64,000 bases of DNA from contig JXTB01000325.1 of NCBI GenBank assembly GCA_002914805.1, positions 109,246 through 173,245 of the forward strand, in the 5' to 3' direction. Each line of letters starts with the position of its first letter. Position 1 is the first letter of the stretch. Position numbers and translations under genes: made by a program. The notes under the pieces are model-generated. The model was given only the letters and a program-made list of their open reading frames with translations. It was not told the DNA's origin and ran no database searches. Of the stretch, positions 10,560 to 21,951 are shown piece by piece. Origin of the DNA: Parasponia andersonii. Its lineage: Eukaryota; Streptophyta; Magnoliopsida; Rosales; Cannabaceae.

Positions 10560-12622
10560 GTCTACGTAATGGAATAAAAAAAAGAAAGAAAAGAAAAAGA
10601 GAGAGGGCTTTTTTTCTTTTTTTTTTAATGTATCCAATTTGCAGGATATATATATAAATATATATATATATAACGCGAAAAAAAGTTCCTTTCTCTTTAT
10701 ATTTAATATATATTACTAGTCTAAATATATATATATATTACTTAATGAATGTGAATTTTCATCTTACTTCTTCAATAACTTCAGACTTTAATAATTTTCA
10801 GAAATAATGATTTGTAGCTAAAGTTTTGTTTAGAACAGTCTTAGTAGTGCCTCTTGTTTCCTGGGGGTTAACTTGGACCAAAATAAACTCACAGCATATA
10901 CTTAATTGCTTCGCAAAACTATATATATAATGTGTATATTGAGATTTATCAACTAATGCTAATGAGGCTCAGTAACATTAATTTGGTAATATGGATGTAG
11001 CATATATGGTTAATAAAAAAGGACGCTGTGTATTCATTTTTATGCATCTGTTGATTATATTAATACACCAAGTCAAAGAAAAGCTTCCATTAAAATTTTA
11101 AAAGTGCTCATAATAAAAATGAATGAGATATTGTTGTGAGATATAGTATATACTATTAAAAGAAACTCTGAAAAAGTTAGTCCCAATAATACTATTGTAA
11201 AGTCTAGCGACGTGGAGGTGCTCCAATATTAAAGATAATTACTTGAAATTAGAACGAGAATCTGATTAACAGTCATTTCGCTTTGGACTAACTAAGCAGA
11301 AAAAACGAACTGTGAAAGAATGGATGAATGAAACTAGTTATATATAATACTACGAATTATAACCATAGTAACATTTTCTAGTTAAAAGTGTAAAAACGTG
11401 ATTGCTAACATCCTCTTGTCGAAAATTTAATAGGAAAGAAACAAATTTTTCATAACTAAAATATCTTCTAATTAAATTTCGATGAATTCAGTTCAGTTAG
11501 AGCAACAAGTATAAATGTATATATACAATGTGTACATCCGTTGATAATTTCTTTACAATTACACAACTAATTCTAGATTGAAAACATATGCATTTTTTAA
11601 GGGATTGTAGGTGATTTAAACTACAAACCTTAAAATTACCAAAGATTATTAGTGTATATGAGAGGGAAAAAAGAATTTCTACTTGTTGAGATATAATGAT
11701 ATATATATACTGCACTTTTATAGGGAATGTATAATTACAAAATCAAGCTAGAATAGAATTTTTTTTAAAAAATTTATAACTTGATTTAAAAAACATAAAA
11801 TGCATGAAATTTTCGACAACCCTATAAGTATATTAAATTCAATGGATAAATCTTTTACTCATTAATGTAGCATATATAAAGAATCATATATTGACTTTGA
11901 AACTATTTAATTTGTGTCAAAGTTTATCCCAGTACTGCTATAGTGTGCAATATATTATGCGCAACGCTAGCTTAGTGTGGATATTAATTGATTAATATCT
12001 GATACCATAATGTTTTGTCGGTAAAGCCGAGTTGAGCTTTATAAAATCAAGGCATAAGGAGACTGGGGTCCTTGGGTCGTTGGAAAGCTCAAAAGTCGTG
12101 CGTGTGTGTTTTTTTTTTTTTTAAGTTCCTTTTCTACAATGTACTAGGAGTGTTTAGTAATTCTTAATTGAGACTTATAAGGGGAAAAAAAAAGATTGCA
12201 ATTCACAAATTAAGAGAGTTGAAGACCAAAATTAAATTCTACTGCCCCAGTTTATATAATTCTATTAATTATTGAAGAATAATACTTAAAATACTCCGTA
12301 TTTAGCGTCTACCCACAATAAAACTTCTATAAATTAATACTATTAAGATTAGGATAAATTATTATTTTATACAAATTATTTATTTATCGATAAATAAATA
12401 TTTATTAACTTAAAAGAGCAGTATGAGCTTAATTTTTTTTCCTAAGATACATATATAACTTACGATAATAAAAATTAAATACAGCCAAAATTAATGTATG
12501 CATGCAAATAAACTTAAAAATTAACATATATATATACATAAAAATTATTATACATTATTTGTATAGAAATAAAATTCTAAAGTTAACTTTCAATGTACAT
12601 CAATAAGTTAAAAGTATATATA

Positions 12623-12650
<28 letters not shown>
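10560..12650. other. Intergenic, AT-rich, 3' region of CLE-B then no gene
   Basis: Contains the presumed 3' untranslated region of CLE-B, including cttaatgaatgtga at 10741-10754, shared with CLE-A. The rest is AT-rich with several (TA)n tracts, the longest at 12627-12659 next to the MITE-like element. The minus-strand open frame at 11497-11715 has no recognisable motif. Confidence 0.55.

Positions 12651-12659
<9 letters not shown>
12627..12659. repeat. (TA)n microsatellite
   Basis: About 16 uninterrupted TA units directly abut the left terminus of the MITE-like element at 12653. TA-rich targets are commonly used by small TIR elements. A highly length-variable locus would be expected. Confidence 0.9.
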
Positions 12660-12661
<2 letters not shown>

Positions 12662-12900
12662 GCACCAATCTAATAGGTGTTTGTTTTCTTTTACCTATAC
12701 ATAGGTATCATTTTGACCAATAAAATTTTTTTATATATTTTTTATATTAAAAAATAAGAGAGAAATAAAATTAATGATGCATGTCTTTTCATGCACTTCA
12801 TTATAACCATTAGATCATCATTAGATGATGATTTAACGGCTAAAAAAATGCTTACACATAGGTAAAAAAAATATCTATTGAATTGGCAACCTATATATAT
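12653..12900. mobile_element. MITE-like element, copy A
   Basis: About 248 bases with imperfect terminal inverted repeats. The left end reads atatatgggcaccaatctaa; the right end, reverse-complemented, reads atataggttgccaattcaa. The similarity continues inward (tttacctatacatagg on the left against tttacctatgtgtaag on the right), giving about 55 bp of paired termini. The interior carries a degenerate form of the cattagat/taacggct inverted motif that is perfect in copy B. No coding capacity. The superfamily is not certain. Confidence 0.7.
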
Positions 12901-12904
12901 GATA

Positions 12905-14095
12905 AATATAGCTTTAAAGTTTAATACCTTATAAGATATAGTATTTCAAGGTGTTTCATGTATATTGAATATATGATAAATAGTCATTAGTTTTATTTAT
13001 AGATTCCAAATTATTATAAATATGTTCTAGATTATATATATGTTGTATGCATTACAAAAATTAGAGTAATTAGAGTAGGAGACTGAGTTCAATTTAAGTA
13101 CAAATAATAAACAAATAATTTTAGATACATTTTGAAAAATAAAAATTAAGAAAATAGAAGTTATCTAGGTAAAAACTCATTAATATTGTAAATATTTATA
13201 TTATTTCTTTTATTTATTTAATCAATTATTAATTTATATGTTCGATAGACCCTAAAGAAACTACAAAAAAATTATCATCTTATGCATTTAGCAAAGATAT
13301 TGATTTAGTATATAAGCCGAAGTTAGCGAAAGACTTTATTGTTTAACCAATATTATTAATTTATCGAAGTTTTACGGTACAAAGTTACATATCTATTCTC
13401 TGACAGTTTTAATTTGCTTAAATGAAGTACATCGTTTTATTTTGTTAAAATACAAAGTAACTTTTTTTCTTTTTGAATTGAAATGTGGGAATTTTAATAC
13501 GAAAAGAAAGTCCTAAAAAACAACATATAATCCTGATCTCGTCCACCTAAACTTTATCGATATGACCATGTATAAAAATAAGGCTAGAAATACCTAGTAA
13601 TGTTCTTTTATTTATAGGGGAATTTATATATACCTAAATAATATTTCTACAAAATATGTATCATGTTTCTATTTATAAGATCTCAATATTCTTACTCAAC
13701 CAGTATACAGTGTTATGAATTTAGACCCATTACTAATTTATTCTTATTACTCTTAGAGTAGGATTTATTCTTATTACTCTTAGAGTAGGATTAGAGCCCG
13801 AAAATAAATAAAAAAATACTCACGTATCCAAAAATACAAATCGTTTAATGTAGTTTAGCTATAAAATTATAGCCTACATTAACGAAGATTTCTAACAAGT
13901 GTTTCACTAAGAAAAGCATAATTTATACGCTCTTACATTTTTTTATTTACAAAAAAAAACCAAAGTGTTCTCATCAAGTTTACAAGAAAATTCCCTCACA
14001 CTCTCTAGCTCTCTTACTCTCTCTATAATCTAACCTTATACCTAAGACTCTACAAAATATGGTTGTCTAAGGTATTAATAGGCTAGAATCATAAG
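12905..14095. other. Intergenic, AT-rich, with a 27-bp tandem pair
   Basis: No gene seen. A 27-base unit containing attactcttagagtagga is present twice in perfect tandem at 13737-13790. The remainder is AT-rich DNA leading into the Copia remnant. Confidence 0.55.
13737..13790 (+). repeat. 27-bp perfect tandem duplication
   Basis: Two identical adjacent units of 27 bases (13737-13763 and 13764-13790), each containing attactcttagagtagga. This is a recent slippage or duplication event in non-coding DNA. Confidence 0.9.
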
Positions 14096-14119
14096 CCTAT
14101 TAGAATTATATATCTATGT

Positions 14120-14272
14120 CTTATCCCACGTACAAGAGTCCGATTAGGAATGAAAGATATAATGCATACCTTATACAAGAGTCCTAAGTTATTCAAACTC
14201 TCTAAGTAATCACACTTAGCCTTAGATTCTTAAGTGTACTAGGAGTCCTATAAAGAATAGTCACCCAGTAAT
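14120..14272 (-). repeat. Remnant 3' LTR segment of the Copia element
   Basis: A 153-base segment that aligns with 17057-17208 at roughly 85% identity by eye. Relative to the minus-strand element it lies downstream of RNase H, as a 3' LTR should. Confidence 0.75.
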
Positions 14273-14339
14273 AATTCTCTACCTTGGATATTTTTTAAAG
14301 TTCTTAGCCACTTGTAGTCTCCAAACACCATTACAAGGC

Positions 14340-14696
14340 TCACAGAATCATCATATTCACTAAGTCTAAGCAATACTTGAACTTAGCCGTCAGGAGTGCC
14401 TTTGCCAACATGTCTGTTAGATTATCTTTTGTAAAAAAAATTTTCATGCTAACGATCTCTCTAGAAATAATTTCATAAAAAAAATGAAATCTGACATTAA
14501 TGTGTTTTGTCTTCTTATGATACACTTGACTTTTAGTTAAGTGTAGCACACTTTGACTATCACAAAATAATTTCACATGCTCCAATTTAATACCAAGCTC
14601 TTCCATCAATCCCCGCATTGATATAGCTTCCTTCATTGTCGCAATCATAACAATGTACTCTATTTTTGTCATAAATAACGCTGTCACCAGTTGCAA
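14340..14696 (-). pseudogene. Copia RNase H fragment
   Basis: The open frame on the minus strand matches the C-terminal RNase H of Copia polyproteins. It contains KEAISMRGLMEELGI, LFCDSQSVLHLTK and the KHINVRFHFFYEII block that in functional elements precedes the C-terminal LADMLTK-like segment; here that segment reads LTDMLAKAL. It is separated from RT by stops and lacks its N-terminal part. It has no independent function. Confidence 0.85.
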
Positions 14697-15148
14697 ATTG
14701 GCTTTCCAACTAACTGTATTTCCACAAAGTTTGAAAATACAACTAGTCAGTGATCTCTTGATATCTAAATCACCTGCATAGCCAAAATCAACATATCAAA
14801 TTATTTGTGCATTCGTTTCTTTCTATGCCCTATACTCCAAACTAATAGAAATAGTATCTCTCGAGTATTTTAGGACCCATTTTACAACCTTCCAATGATT
14901 TTTCCTAGGGTTTACCATGTATCTACTAACTACACTCAATATATGATATAAATCAGGCTTCGTACAAACTATAACATACATCAATGACCTTAAATACTAG
15001 AATAAGGAATTTTCTCTATATACTCTTCTTCTCCAATAGTTTTCAGTGAATCTTCCTTAGAAAGTTTGAAATATTAAGTAATACGTGTGCTCAGAGCCTT
15101 GAACTTATATGTGCCAAATATATCTAAGATTTTTTGCATAAATCCTTC

Positions 15149-15580
15149 CTATGATAGATATAGAATACCACTACTCCTATCTCTGTTAATTTCCATCTCT
15201 AGTATCCTATTAATCGGTCTTAGATCTTTTATCTCAAACTCACTACGTAACTGCTGTTTTATACGATCTACCTTTATATTATCATTGCTTGCAATCAACA
15301 TGCCATCCACATATAAAAATAGATATACCACCATACCATTGGCAAGTTTCTTGAAGCACATGTAATTATCATGGTCATTCCTTGTGAACTCCATCTTGAG
15401 TATAAATTCATCGAACCATTTATACCACTGATGAGGAGATTGCTTAAGACCATAAAGAGACTTTTTAAAACACAACTTATGTCCCTTCCTTGGTTCTAAA
15501 TAGCCTTGAGGTTGCTGTAAATAGATTGTATCCTCCGATTTTCCATGTAAAAAAGTAGTTTTTACATCCATTTGCTTCAA
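15149..15580 (-). pseudogene. Copia reverse transcriptase fragment with altered active site
   Basis: 143 codons of copia-type reverse transcriptase. Visible motifs are MDVKTTFLHGK (normally ends in NG.L), the QPQGY block, and LYGLKQSPHQWY. The catalytic box reads YVDG in place of YVDD, so one of the two adjacent catalytic aspartates is lost. The frame is flanked by stops on both sides. The fragment is inactive by inspection. Confidence 0.88.
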
Positions 15581-15979
15581 TTCTAAATTCTCATAAACAA
15601 CTAAAGAAAGTAAAACTATAATAGAACTGTGTTTAATAATTTGAGAAAATACTTCGTTGAAATCAATCTATTCCGTTTGAGTGAATCCTTTAGCGACCAG
15701 ACTAGTCTTATACCTAGATATCTCTACTCCCAGAATCCCGACTTTCCTCTTTTATATCTATTTGCATCCCACAAGTTTCTATCTCTCGGGTTTGTCCACC
15801 AATATATAGATATGATTTTTCTTCAAAGAGTCCATCTTTTCATCCGTGACTTTTGCCCACTCTACACTGTCTTCACATTCCATAGCTTCCTTATAACTTC
15901 TTAGTTTGAAATCTACTATCTTTCGCAACAGTGAGAGCAAAAGAAATCATATCATTCAATCTTAACCTTGTTGGTAGTC

Positions 15980-16393
15980 TCATAACCCTCCTTGGTCTGT
16001 CTTTAGCAATACTATACTCATCCACTGATTGTTCATCCTCTTTAGTAAGCTCAGGTTCTTGTGGTTAACTTCCGTATCAATAATCTCAATATTAGACCTA
16101 ATTAGCTCCACTTCAAGCTCAACTTGTTTTTCTGTTTCCTTGTTAATTCTTTCAGCATTCGAACCTTTCTTCAAAGAATGATATAACTCATTCTCATTAA
16201 AAGCAACATCACGACTTATAATCATCTTCTGATTATCCTCCTTAATATACCATAACTTGTAGCCTTTCATGTCTTTGCGATACTCTAAGGATATGTACTT
16301 TTTAGCCCTAGGTTCTAATTTCCCCTGCTTCACATTTGTATAAGCCACACACCCAAAAATCCGTAAATTTTCATAATTAGCAAGATGGCCCAA
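15980..16393 (-). pseudogene. Copia integrase C-terminal / linker fragment
   Basis: The minus-strand frame begins with the block typical of the region after the Copia integrase core (LRIFGCVAYTNV, KLEPRAKKYISLEY) and continues with KGYKLWYIKEDNQKMIISRD. It ends in an acidic, Lys-rich linker that would lead to RT. The usual Gly of the FLGY element is changed. It is interrupted on both sides. Confidence 0.85.
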
Positions 16394-16487
16394 CTACATT
16401 TCCATAGGTGTTTTGAGCTCTATTGCAATAGATGGACTTCTATTAATTAAGTACCATATTATTAACACTACCTCTACCTAAAAACTT

Positions 16488-16706
16488 TTAGGTGGTCCAA
16501 AAGTAGATGACATACACCTTACTCATTCCAAAATGGTTATGTTCATACCTTCTATCAAACCGTTTTGTTGTAGAGTATCTCCTACTATCTGGTGTAGTGT
16601 TGTCTATTATTACTACAGAATCCTTAAATAAGTTTTCACAGAATTCGAGGTCATTGTTTGTTCTTAATTTCTTGATCTTCCTGCCAACTTGGCTTTCAAT
16701 CAACAC
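16488..16706 (-). pseudogene. Copia integrase core fragment
   Basis: A short minus-strand frame with GRKIKKLRTNNDLEF, the signature upstream of the second catalytic Asp region in Copia integrases (normally LRTDNGGEF-like). After about 20 further codons the similarity breaks up. Catalytic residues are mostly missing. The upstream continuation toward 17000 is further degraded. Confidence 0.75.
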
Positions 16707-17056
16707 TCTTTATTGTTTGAACTTCTCAAAAGCGTTGTTTTTATACTTAAGAATATAATCAAACTCTTCTAGATTAATCATCAACTAGTGATTAAAAAAA
16801 AATACCTATCACCATTTGTGGAAGTTATAAGTACAAGTCCCTAAATATCCGAGCGAACATAGTCCAAGATCCCTTTAGAATTGTGAATCTTCTTTCCTCT
16901 GCAGACATTTCTATATATGCATTGTTCACATAAGTTGATACTAGAAAATTTGTGATTCTCTAATAGACCTTATTTGGATAATTCATGTAGGCCCCTCTTA
17001 TTAATTTGACCAAGCTTTCAGAACTATAGATTTACGTTTAACTTGTCTTGATATAC

Positions 17057-17208
17057 CTTATCCCACGTACAAGAGTCCTATTAGAAATAAAAGATATAAT
17101 GCACAGCTTATACAAGAATCCTGAGCTATTCAGACTCTTTAAGTAATCACACTTAGCCTTAGAATCGTAAGTGCACTAGGAGTCTTTTAAAGAATAGCTA
17201 CTCACATA
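17057..17208 (-). repeat. Remnant 5' LTR segment of the Copia element
   Basis: Partner of 14120-14272. In the element's orientation it lies upstream of the integrase remains, as a 5' LTR should. The flanking bases do not show a clear target-site duplication. Confidence 0.72.
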
Positions 17209-17219
17209 ATACACAGAAC

Positions 17220-17668
17220 TACAAATATTATCCAATTATCTATTACGAAACATTTGAATTTTAATTTTACTCTAACTTTTCTTCTTTTAAAAATAAAAAG
17301 AAAACAATAAAGAAGAAGCTTCTTCAACCAAATTAATTAAATTACCAACATTAAAAGTTATGAATATAAAAAAAGAAAACTCAAAAGCGTAATATTTAAA
17401 AATAAATAAAATAAAATAAAATTCCATATTTTTTTTCTTTATAAAATATAATTTAACTAATAATTTTTACTTAATTACTACGAATTAAAAAAATACTTAA
17501 TATTACCTTATCGCACCCACCCATACTTATATATAAAATAAAAACACATACTTATATATTTCTATATATATATATTGAGCACACACTAATTTTTCCGCAC
17601 ATGCCCTTACAAGTTTTTCTACGCGTTCATTTTAAAATTTTATTTGATCCCAATATTTAGCTTTACAC
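17220..17668. other. Intergenic, AT-rich, no gene seen
   Basis: Non-coding AT-rich DNA with several A and T runs between the Copia remnant and the 65-bp tandem repeat. No feature is supported. Confidence 0.6.
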
Positions 17669-17798
17669 CTACTATATGTATATTTATAAAATAATATGGC
17701 TATATGGGACACAATAGAATAGAAAGATAGTGGCTACTATATGTATATTTATAAAAAAATATGGCTATATGGGACACAATAGAATAGAAAGATAGTGG
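17669..17798 (+). repeat. 65-bp tandem duplication
   Basis: Two adjacent, nearly identical 65-base units (17669-17733 and 17734-17798) each contain tggctatatgggacacaata and gaatagaaagatagtgg. The second has one substitution in the A-rich part. Recent duplication in non-coding DNA. Confidence 0.9.
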
Positions 17799-17799
17799 C

Positions 17800-19280
17800 T
17801 AAAGATTTTCCAACTTCATATTCGGCCGAAAATATGTACTTTTTCGAAAGAGTACAAATGAAGAACTATCTCTATTCGCACAAGGAACATGTGAAAATTT
17901 TGCGAGGTGAGAAAACTTCATTTGCTAAGTGTGAATGGTTGTTAATTACTGATTGAGTTTAGCCTTTATAGGAAATTATTCTAGTATCATTTGTAAAACA
18001 GTAAAATTTACCGTGTATCCTAATATTTATAATACCAAATCTTTAATACCAACACATGTGACATATAAATTATCATTATCTAATTGATGTACTATAACTT
18101 GTCATAAATAAATTGAATTACATTTACTACTTGAATGATGATAATTAACATACATATATGTTGATATTAAAAAATTGATACAAATTATTCATAATACTAT
18201 AATTAAGACTGATAATTCATATTATGGTATCTTATTTGAATCGACATGATAGTACTCTAATTTGAATACGGCACGATTGAAATTTGTGTCAAAAACTTAA
18301 ATCTGAACACGATAAATACACGTATAATATGGTACGACATGTATAAACCGTTTAATAAATATATTATGTATCATATTATGACTTATTTAGCATTATTATT
18401 CAAAATTGACACGATCACTTAAATTTAACATGATTATTCACTAATTAATTCAATTAAACACATATAATTTATGTGTAAATGAATTAACATCATATTTAAA
18501 ATATTAAAATATATATCATATTTATATCATATTGATACGACACGAAAATTATCACTTTAGATTATGCAGATTGACCCGAAACTCATTATTTTTTTATTCG
18601 TATTATATGTGTCAATCTGAAATGACAGAAAATTAAATAGATCACCAAAACTAATTTATTTCATATTGTTTTCGAGTCGTAACGCTATATTTTGTATAAA
18701 ATTATTGGCCCTAACTATAACCCTTAGCTAACTGTCAATTTTTTTCTTTTCTCTTTGTTTTACTCATAGCCAATTATTAGCACTCGTTTTTTTTTCAATT
18801 AAGGAAAAAAATGTTTTTATGAATCAATTCAATATTGCAGGCCGGTTTTGATAGGGAATACAATGAAAAGTTAAATCACTTTATTAGAGCGTGTGAGGAA
18901 GTTGGTGATTAGACTACTTTTTTAATAGATTTATTTGCACCGTTAGTCCTAAATTTATAGCTCTTTGGCATACTAGTTCCTTTTTCCTTTGCTTTTATGT
19001 CCTTATATATAAACGTTATAGAACTTTTACATTTTGTTCCCTTCCGTCGAAATCCATTTATTAATTTAACTTCTTTAATGATTGAATTGCACAATTGGTC
19101 CCAGGCCTTTATTTTTCTTTACAATTCATCCACTTGTTAATTAACTTCTTAAATAATTAATTAACTTCTTTAATGTTTCTTTCTTCCTTTTTCTATTTTC
19201 GGTGTTGGGGGAAGGGTTTGGATTTAAATCTTCATCGTTCTTATGTAGCGTTTGGTTTTCTTTTTCTTCTTCTTCTTCTC
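17800..19280. other. Intergenic, including a diverged member of the 4.6-kb repeat family
   Basis: No gene. The stretch 18230-18640 shares arrangement and many words with the distal half of the duplicated repeat at 4560-4985 (for example catgatag-cactctaat, attcaaaattgacacgatca, aacacatat-aat). It is therefore a third, older copy of that dispersed family. The rest is AT-rich. Confidence 0.55.
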
Positions 19281-19283
19281 TTT

Positions 19284-19391
19284 TTCTCTCGAAAAAAAAA
19301 AAAATTCTTTGAGGTTTTTCTTTTTTTTTTCTTTTTCCAAAAAAGAAAAAAAGAAAAACCTCAAAGAGTATTTTTTTTTTCCAAGAGAAAC
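19284..19391. repeat. Long foldback (inverted repeat)
   Basis: A near-perfect hairpin with arms of about 50 bases centred near 19337. The left arm runs through tcgaaaaaaaaaaaaattct, ttgaggtttttc and a T tract; the right arm returns aaagaaaaacctcaaagagt, a T tract and ccaagaga. The loop is a few bases. The arms are low in complexity but contain the non-trivial words ctttgagg/cctcaaag. It resembles a small foldback transposon or a transcribed hairpin. No coding content. Confidence 0.8.
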
Positions 19392-19399
19392 TTAGGTAA

Positions 19400-19855
19400 A
19401 TAATTAGTACTTTAAATTTGATTAAGTAGATATTCACTTTTAAAATTTTATAGCTAAATATTTAGGTATATATATTTTTACACTTTATAGATAAACATAT
19501 TTACCAATTTTAGTTACTCTACTGAAATATACTAGGTATATAATTTTTTATATTTAGTATATAAAATTTTACACTTGGTATATAAGCATATATACTGAAC
19601 ATTTTACTATAACATTTGGTAAAGAGACTTTTACTGAAATTAGGCCAAAAATTTAGTCATATTTCTATAAACCTCATTTTTCAAAGAGGTGTAGACAAAA
19701 TGTTAGAGCTATGTGATCAATGCACAATATACTTTTGTAACTAAAGAGCCCAAAAAAACAAGTGTTGTAGAATACGAACTAATTGATTCTAGGATAATAA
19801 AAGGAATCCTAATTATAATTTCAAATTTTTAACACTAAAACATGTAACATGAGTA
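19400..19855. other. Intergenic, AT-rich, no gene seen
   Basis: AT-rich DNA with several repeats of the words atatactaggtatata and tttacacttggtatataa at 19460-19600. No coding region. It ends at the target-site duplication of the solo LTR. Confidence 0.55.
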
Positions 19856-20325
19856 TTATCTGTCACGACCCAAAACCCGCGCTAGTGGCAGAAGGGGAAT
19901 TTCACAAAGGTGAAAAATTCCTTAATTTATTTGAAAAGTGTCAAAAGTTCTAGTTTTTATAAAAACAGTCCATTTAAATAAAATATTTGGAATTCCATCC
20001 CGTGAACCACTCCCACAGTTCGTATACACCACCAAACATAAATTGAACAATTACTTAAAACATGAATTTAATTTCAAAACTCATCATCATCATCATTCAC
20101 AACAGATGTCCAATACCAGAATGGCATGCATAAGTTTACAGACAAATTTGAAAGCAGTAATCTTGGTTCAATGCTAACACAAAAATCCAAATAGTCCAAA
20201 GACTATGACAACAAACTTCTAGCATTACCAAGAGGCAAACTGCAATCAAGATGACTTCTTACTCCTCTTGATCACCAAGATCGCACTGGACACCACCTGA
20301 GGAGGAAGGTAAGGGGGTGAGCATA

Positions 20326-20503
20326 NNNNNNNNNNNNNNNNNNNNNNNNNNNNNNNNNNNNNNNNNNNNNNNNNNNNNNNNNNNNNNNNNNNNNNNNNNN
20401 NNNNNNNNNNNNNNNNNNNNNNNNNNNNNNNNNNNNNNNNNNNNNNNNNNNNNNNNNNNNNNNNNNNNNNNNNNNNNNNNNNNNNNNNNNNNNNNNNNNN
20501 NNN
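20326..20503. other. Assembly gap (178 N)
   Basis: A run of 178 N inside the solo LTR. Its size may be estimated rather than measured. Apparent protein frames spanning it are meaningless. Confidence 0.99.
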
Positions 20504-21417
20504 TTTTATAGAAAAACGGGCAGCATAACGGCCCTATTTTTGATATACCCAAAATAACCTGCACACAGCAAATTCCCAGAGCAGTACAGTATATATCGTA
20601 TAACCAGATTCCATCACATATAATTCAAATCATTAAAAACACGCTTGTTCTTATATGTTGCAGAAAATAAGTTTTAACTCAAAAACGGTATAAAACGAAG
20701 GTAACTAAACCCCTACCTCAACAGAATAGCGACACCACGCTATTAGGTCCTTAAAGTGTCGTTGACGATCGCCCGGAGGGTCGGGAACCAATTCCAAGCC
20801 CTCGATCGTCCTCGTGCGAAAAACTAACTTTCTCACCGGAGCTTCAATTCCACAAACGGACCTCTTCACTGAATTCCTAGCACCCAAAATAGCTAGGTTA
20901 GACATATAATTTGTCCAATTCGGGTCCGGGTCCATACCAGACCGGTGGCACGCAAAACGAAACAAAATCTCGACTGTCCGATCTCGATTTTTGTGCCGAT
21001 CACCAAACTACACAATATATATATATTAAACTTCTCCATTTTCTGAGTACATTCCAAAAATGCAGTTAAAAATACAATCCAACGGTCGGATCGAGAACAA
21101 CACCCAAAAACTCGAAATGACCAAAAATGGCAACTTTCAATCCGGACAAAATGGAGTTGAGATATATATACCTTGATGATCCTTGCGGCGATATGAATCT
21201 AACGGGACCGGTTTGAAGCCAAATGGACGCCGGAATCGTCGCCTGTGGCCGGATTTCCGAAAAAGCTTCTACCGGCTTTAATGGTGTTTCCCGGCGACAC
21301 AGGCGGCGGCGAGCGGCGAGGACGGGCGGCGGAGCTTCGTGGCGATGAGGCGGAGCGATGCCGGTCGGTGGGCGTCCCAGACGGCGGCTGGCAGCGATGC
21401 TGCGAGAGATCGGCCGA

Positions 21418-21505
21418 GAGGGAGAGAGGAGAGGAGAGAGAAAGAGAAGGATCGGGGGAGGGAGGAGAGAGAAGAGAGAGAGAGAGAGAGAGAGGAGAAA
21501 AAGAT
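21418..21505. repeat. Purine (GA)n-rich tract in the solo LTR
   Basis: An almost pure purine stretch with a (GA)n core at 21474-21494. It translates to Arg/Glu-rich chance frames. It may act as a promoter-proximal GAGA-type tract of the LTR, but that is inference. Confidence 0.8.
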
Positions 21506-21951
21506 GTGCACGTGGCCCCTCTTTATTGGGCTTTGCAATTTTTCAAAAATTGCACATAAGTCCCTAAAATTTCAAATCTCTAACAATCTAGTCCCCCAAA
21601 ATTTGCAATTTAGTCCATCTGAACAAAACTTTTGCAAATTAGTCCCCACAATATTTTATCCGGAAAATTGATAAAATGTCCAAATTATCCTCGAAAATTC
21701 CGGGTTTTTACATTATCATTATTAAATTTAGTGTATTAAAATTTATCATAAATAACTTTTAATAATATTAACATATTCAACTCACATTGTCACAAGTATG
21801 CAAAGATAAGAGTTGAGATTCCTAATATTATTTTTAATTTTAACTAAAGATGTCAAATAAGATAGTTCTAAGGTTTTCAAGAATAAATTTGTGAATTTTT
21901 TTGCAAGTAAAAATTCTTTTCTTTTTGAACTTAAATGTCAAAAAGAAAGTT

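Larger units (their letters stand above)
14095..17212 (-). mobile_element. Decayed Ty1/Copia LTR retrotransposon remnant
   Basis: Minus-strand remnants of copia-type integrase, reverse transcriptase and RNase H occur in the Copia order (integrase before RT before RNase H) between two diverged direct repeats, 14120-14272 and 17057-17208, which are remains of the LTRs. The repeats share cttatcccacgtacaagagt at their start and agtaatcacacttagcctta within. No gag or protease region is recognisable and the element is about 3.1 kb, well short of a full-length Copia, so it is internally deleted. LTR divergence and many stops indicate an old insertion. I could not define TG...CA termini or a target-site duplication. 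Confidence 0.85.
19856..21717 (+). mobile_element. Solo LTR (probable Ty3/Gypsy) with 5-bp target-site duplication
   Basis: The LTR spans 19861-21712. It starts TGTCACGACCC and ends GGGTTTTTACA, giving the canonical TG...CA termini. The five bases before it (ttatc, 19856-19860) are repeated exactly after it (ttatc, 21713-21717). No second LTR, primer-binding site, polypurine tract or gag-pol sequence flanks it, so it is a solo LTR left by unequal recombination. A start of the form TGTCACGACCC is common in plant Gypsy (Tekay/Del-like) LTRs as I recall. Much of the second half is markedly more GC-rich than the surroundings. Open frames inside (20705-20965, 21245-21671) are chance frames of GC-rich LTR DNA. 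The 178-N gap lies within it, so its true length is uncertain. Confidence 0.88.

Noticed and set aside
20259-20564. Open frames spanning the N run
   Set aside because: They are translations of undetermined bases and carry no evidence.
21245-21671. Arg/Glu-rich proteins near 21.4 kb
   Set aside because: They are several overlapping frames of a purine-rich (GA)n tract inside the solo LTR.
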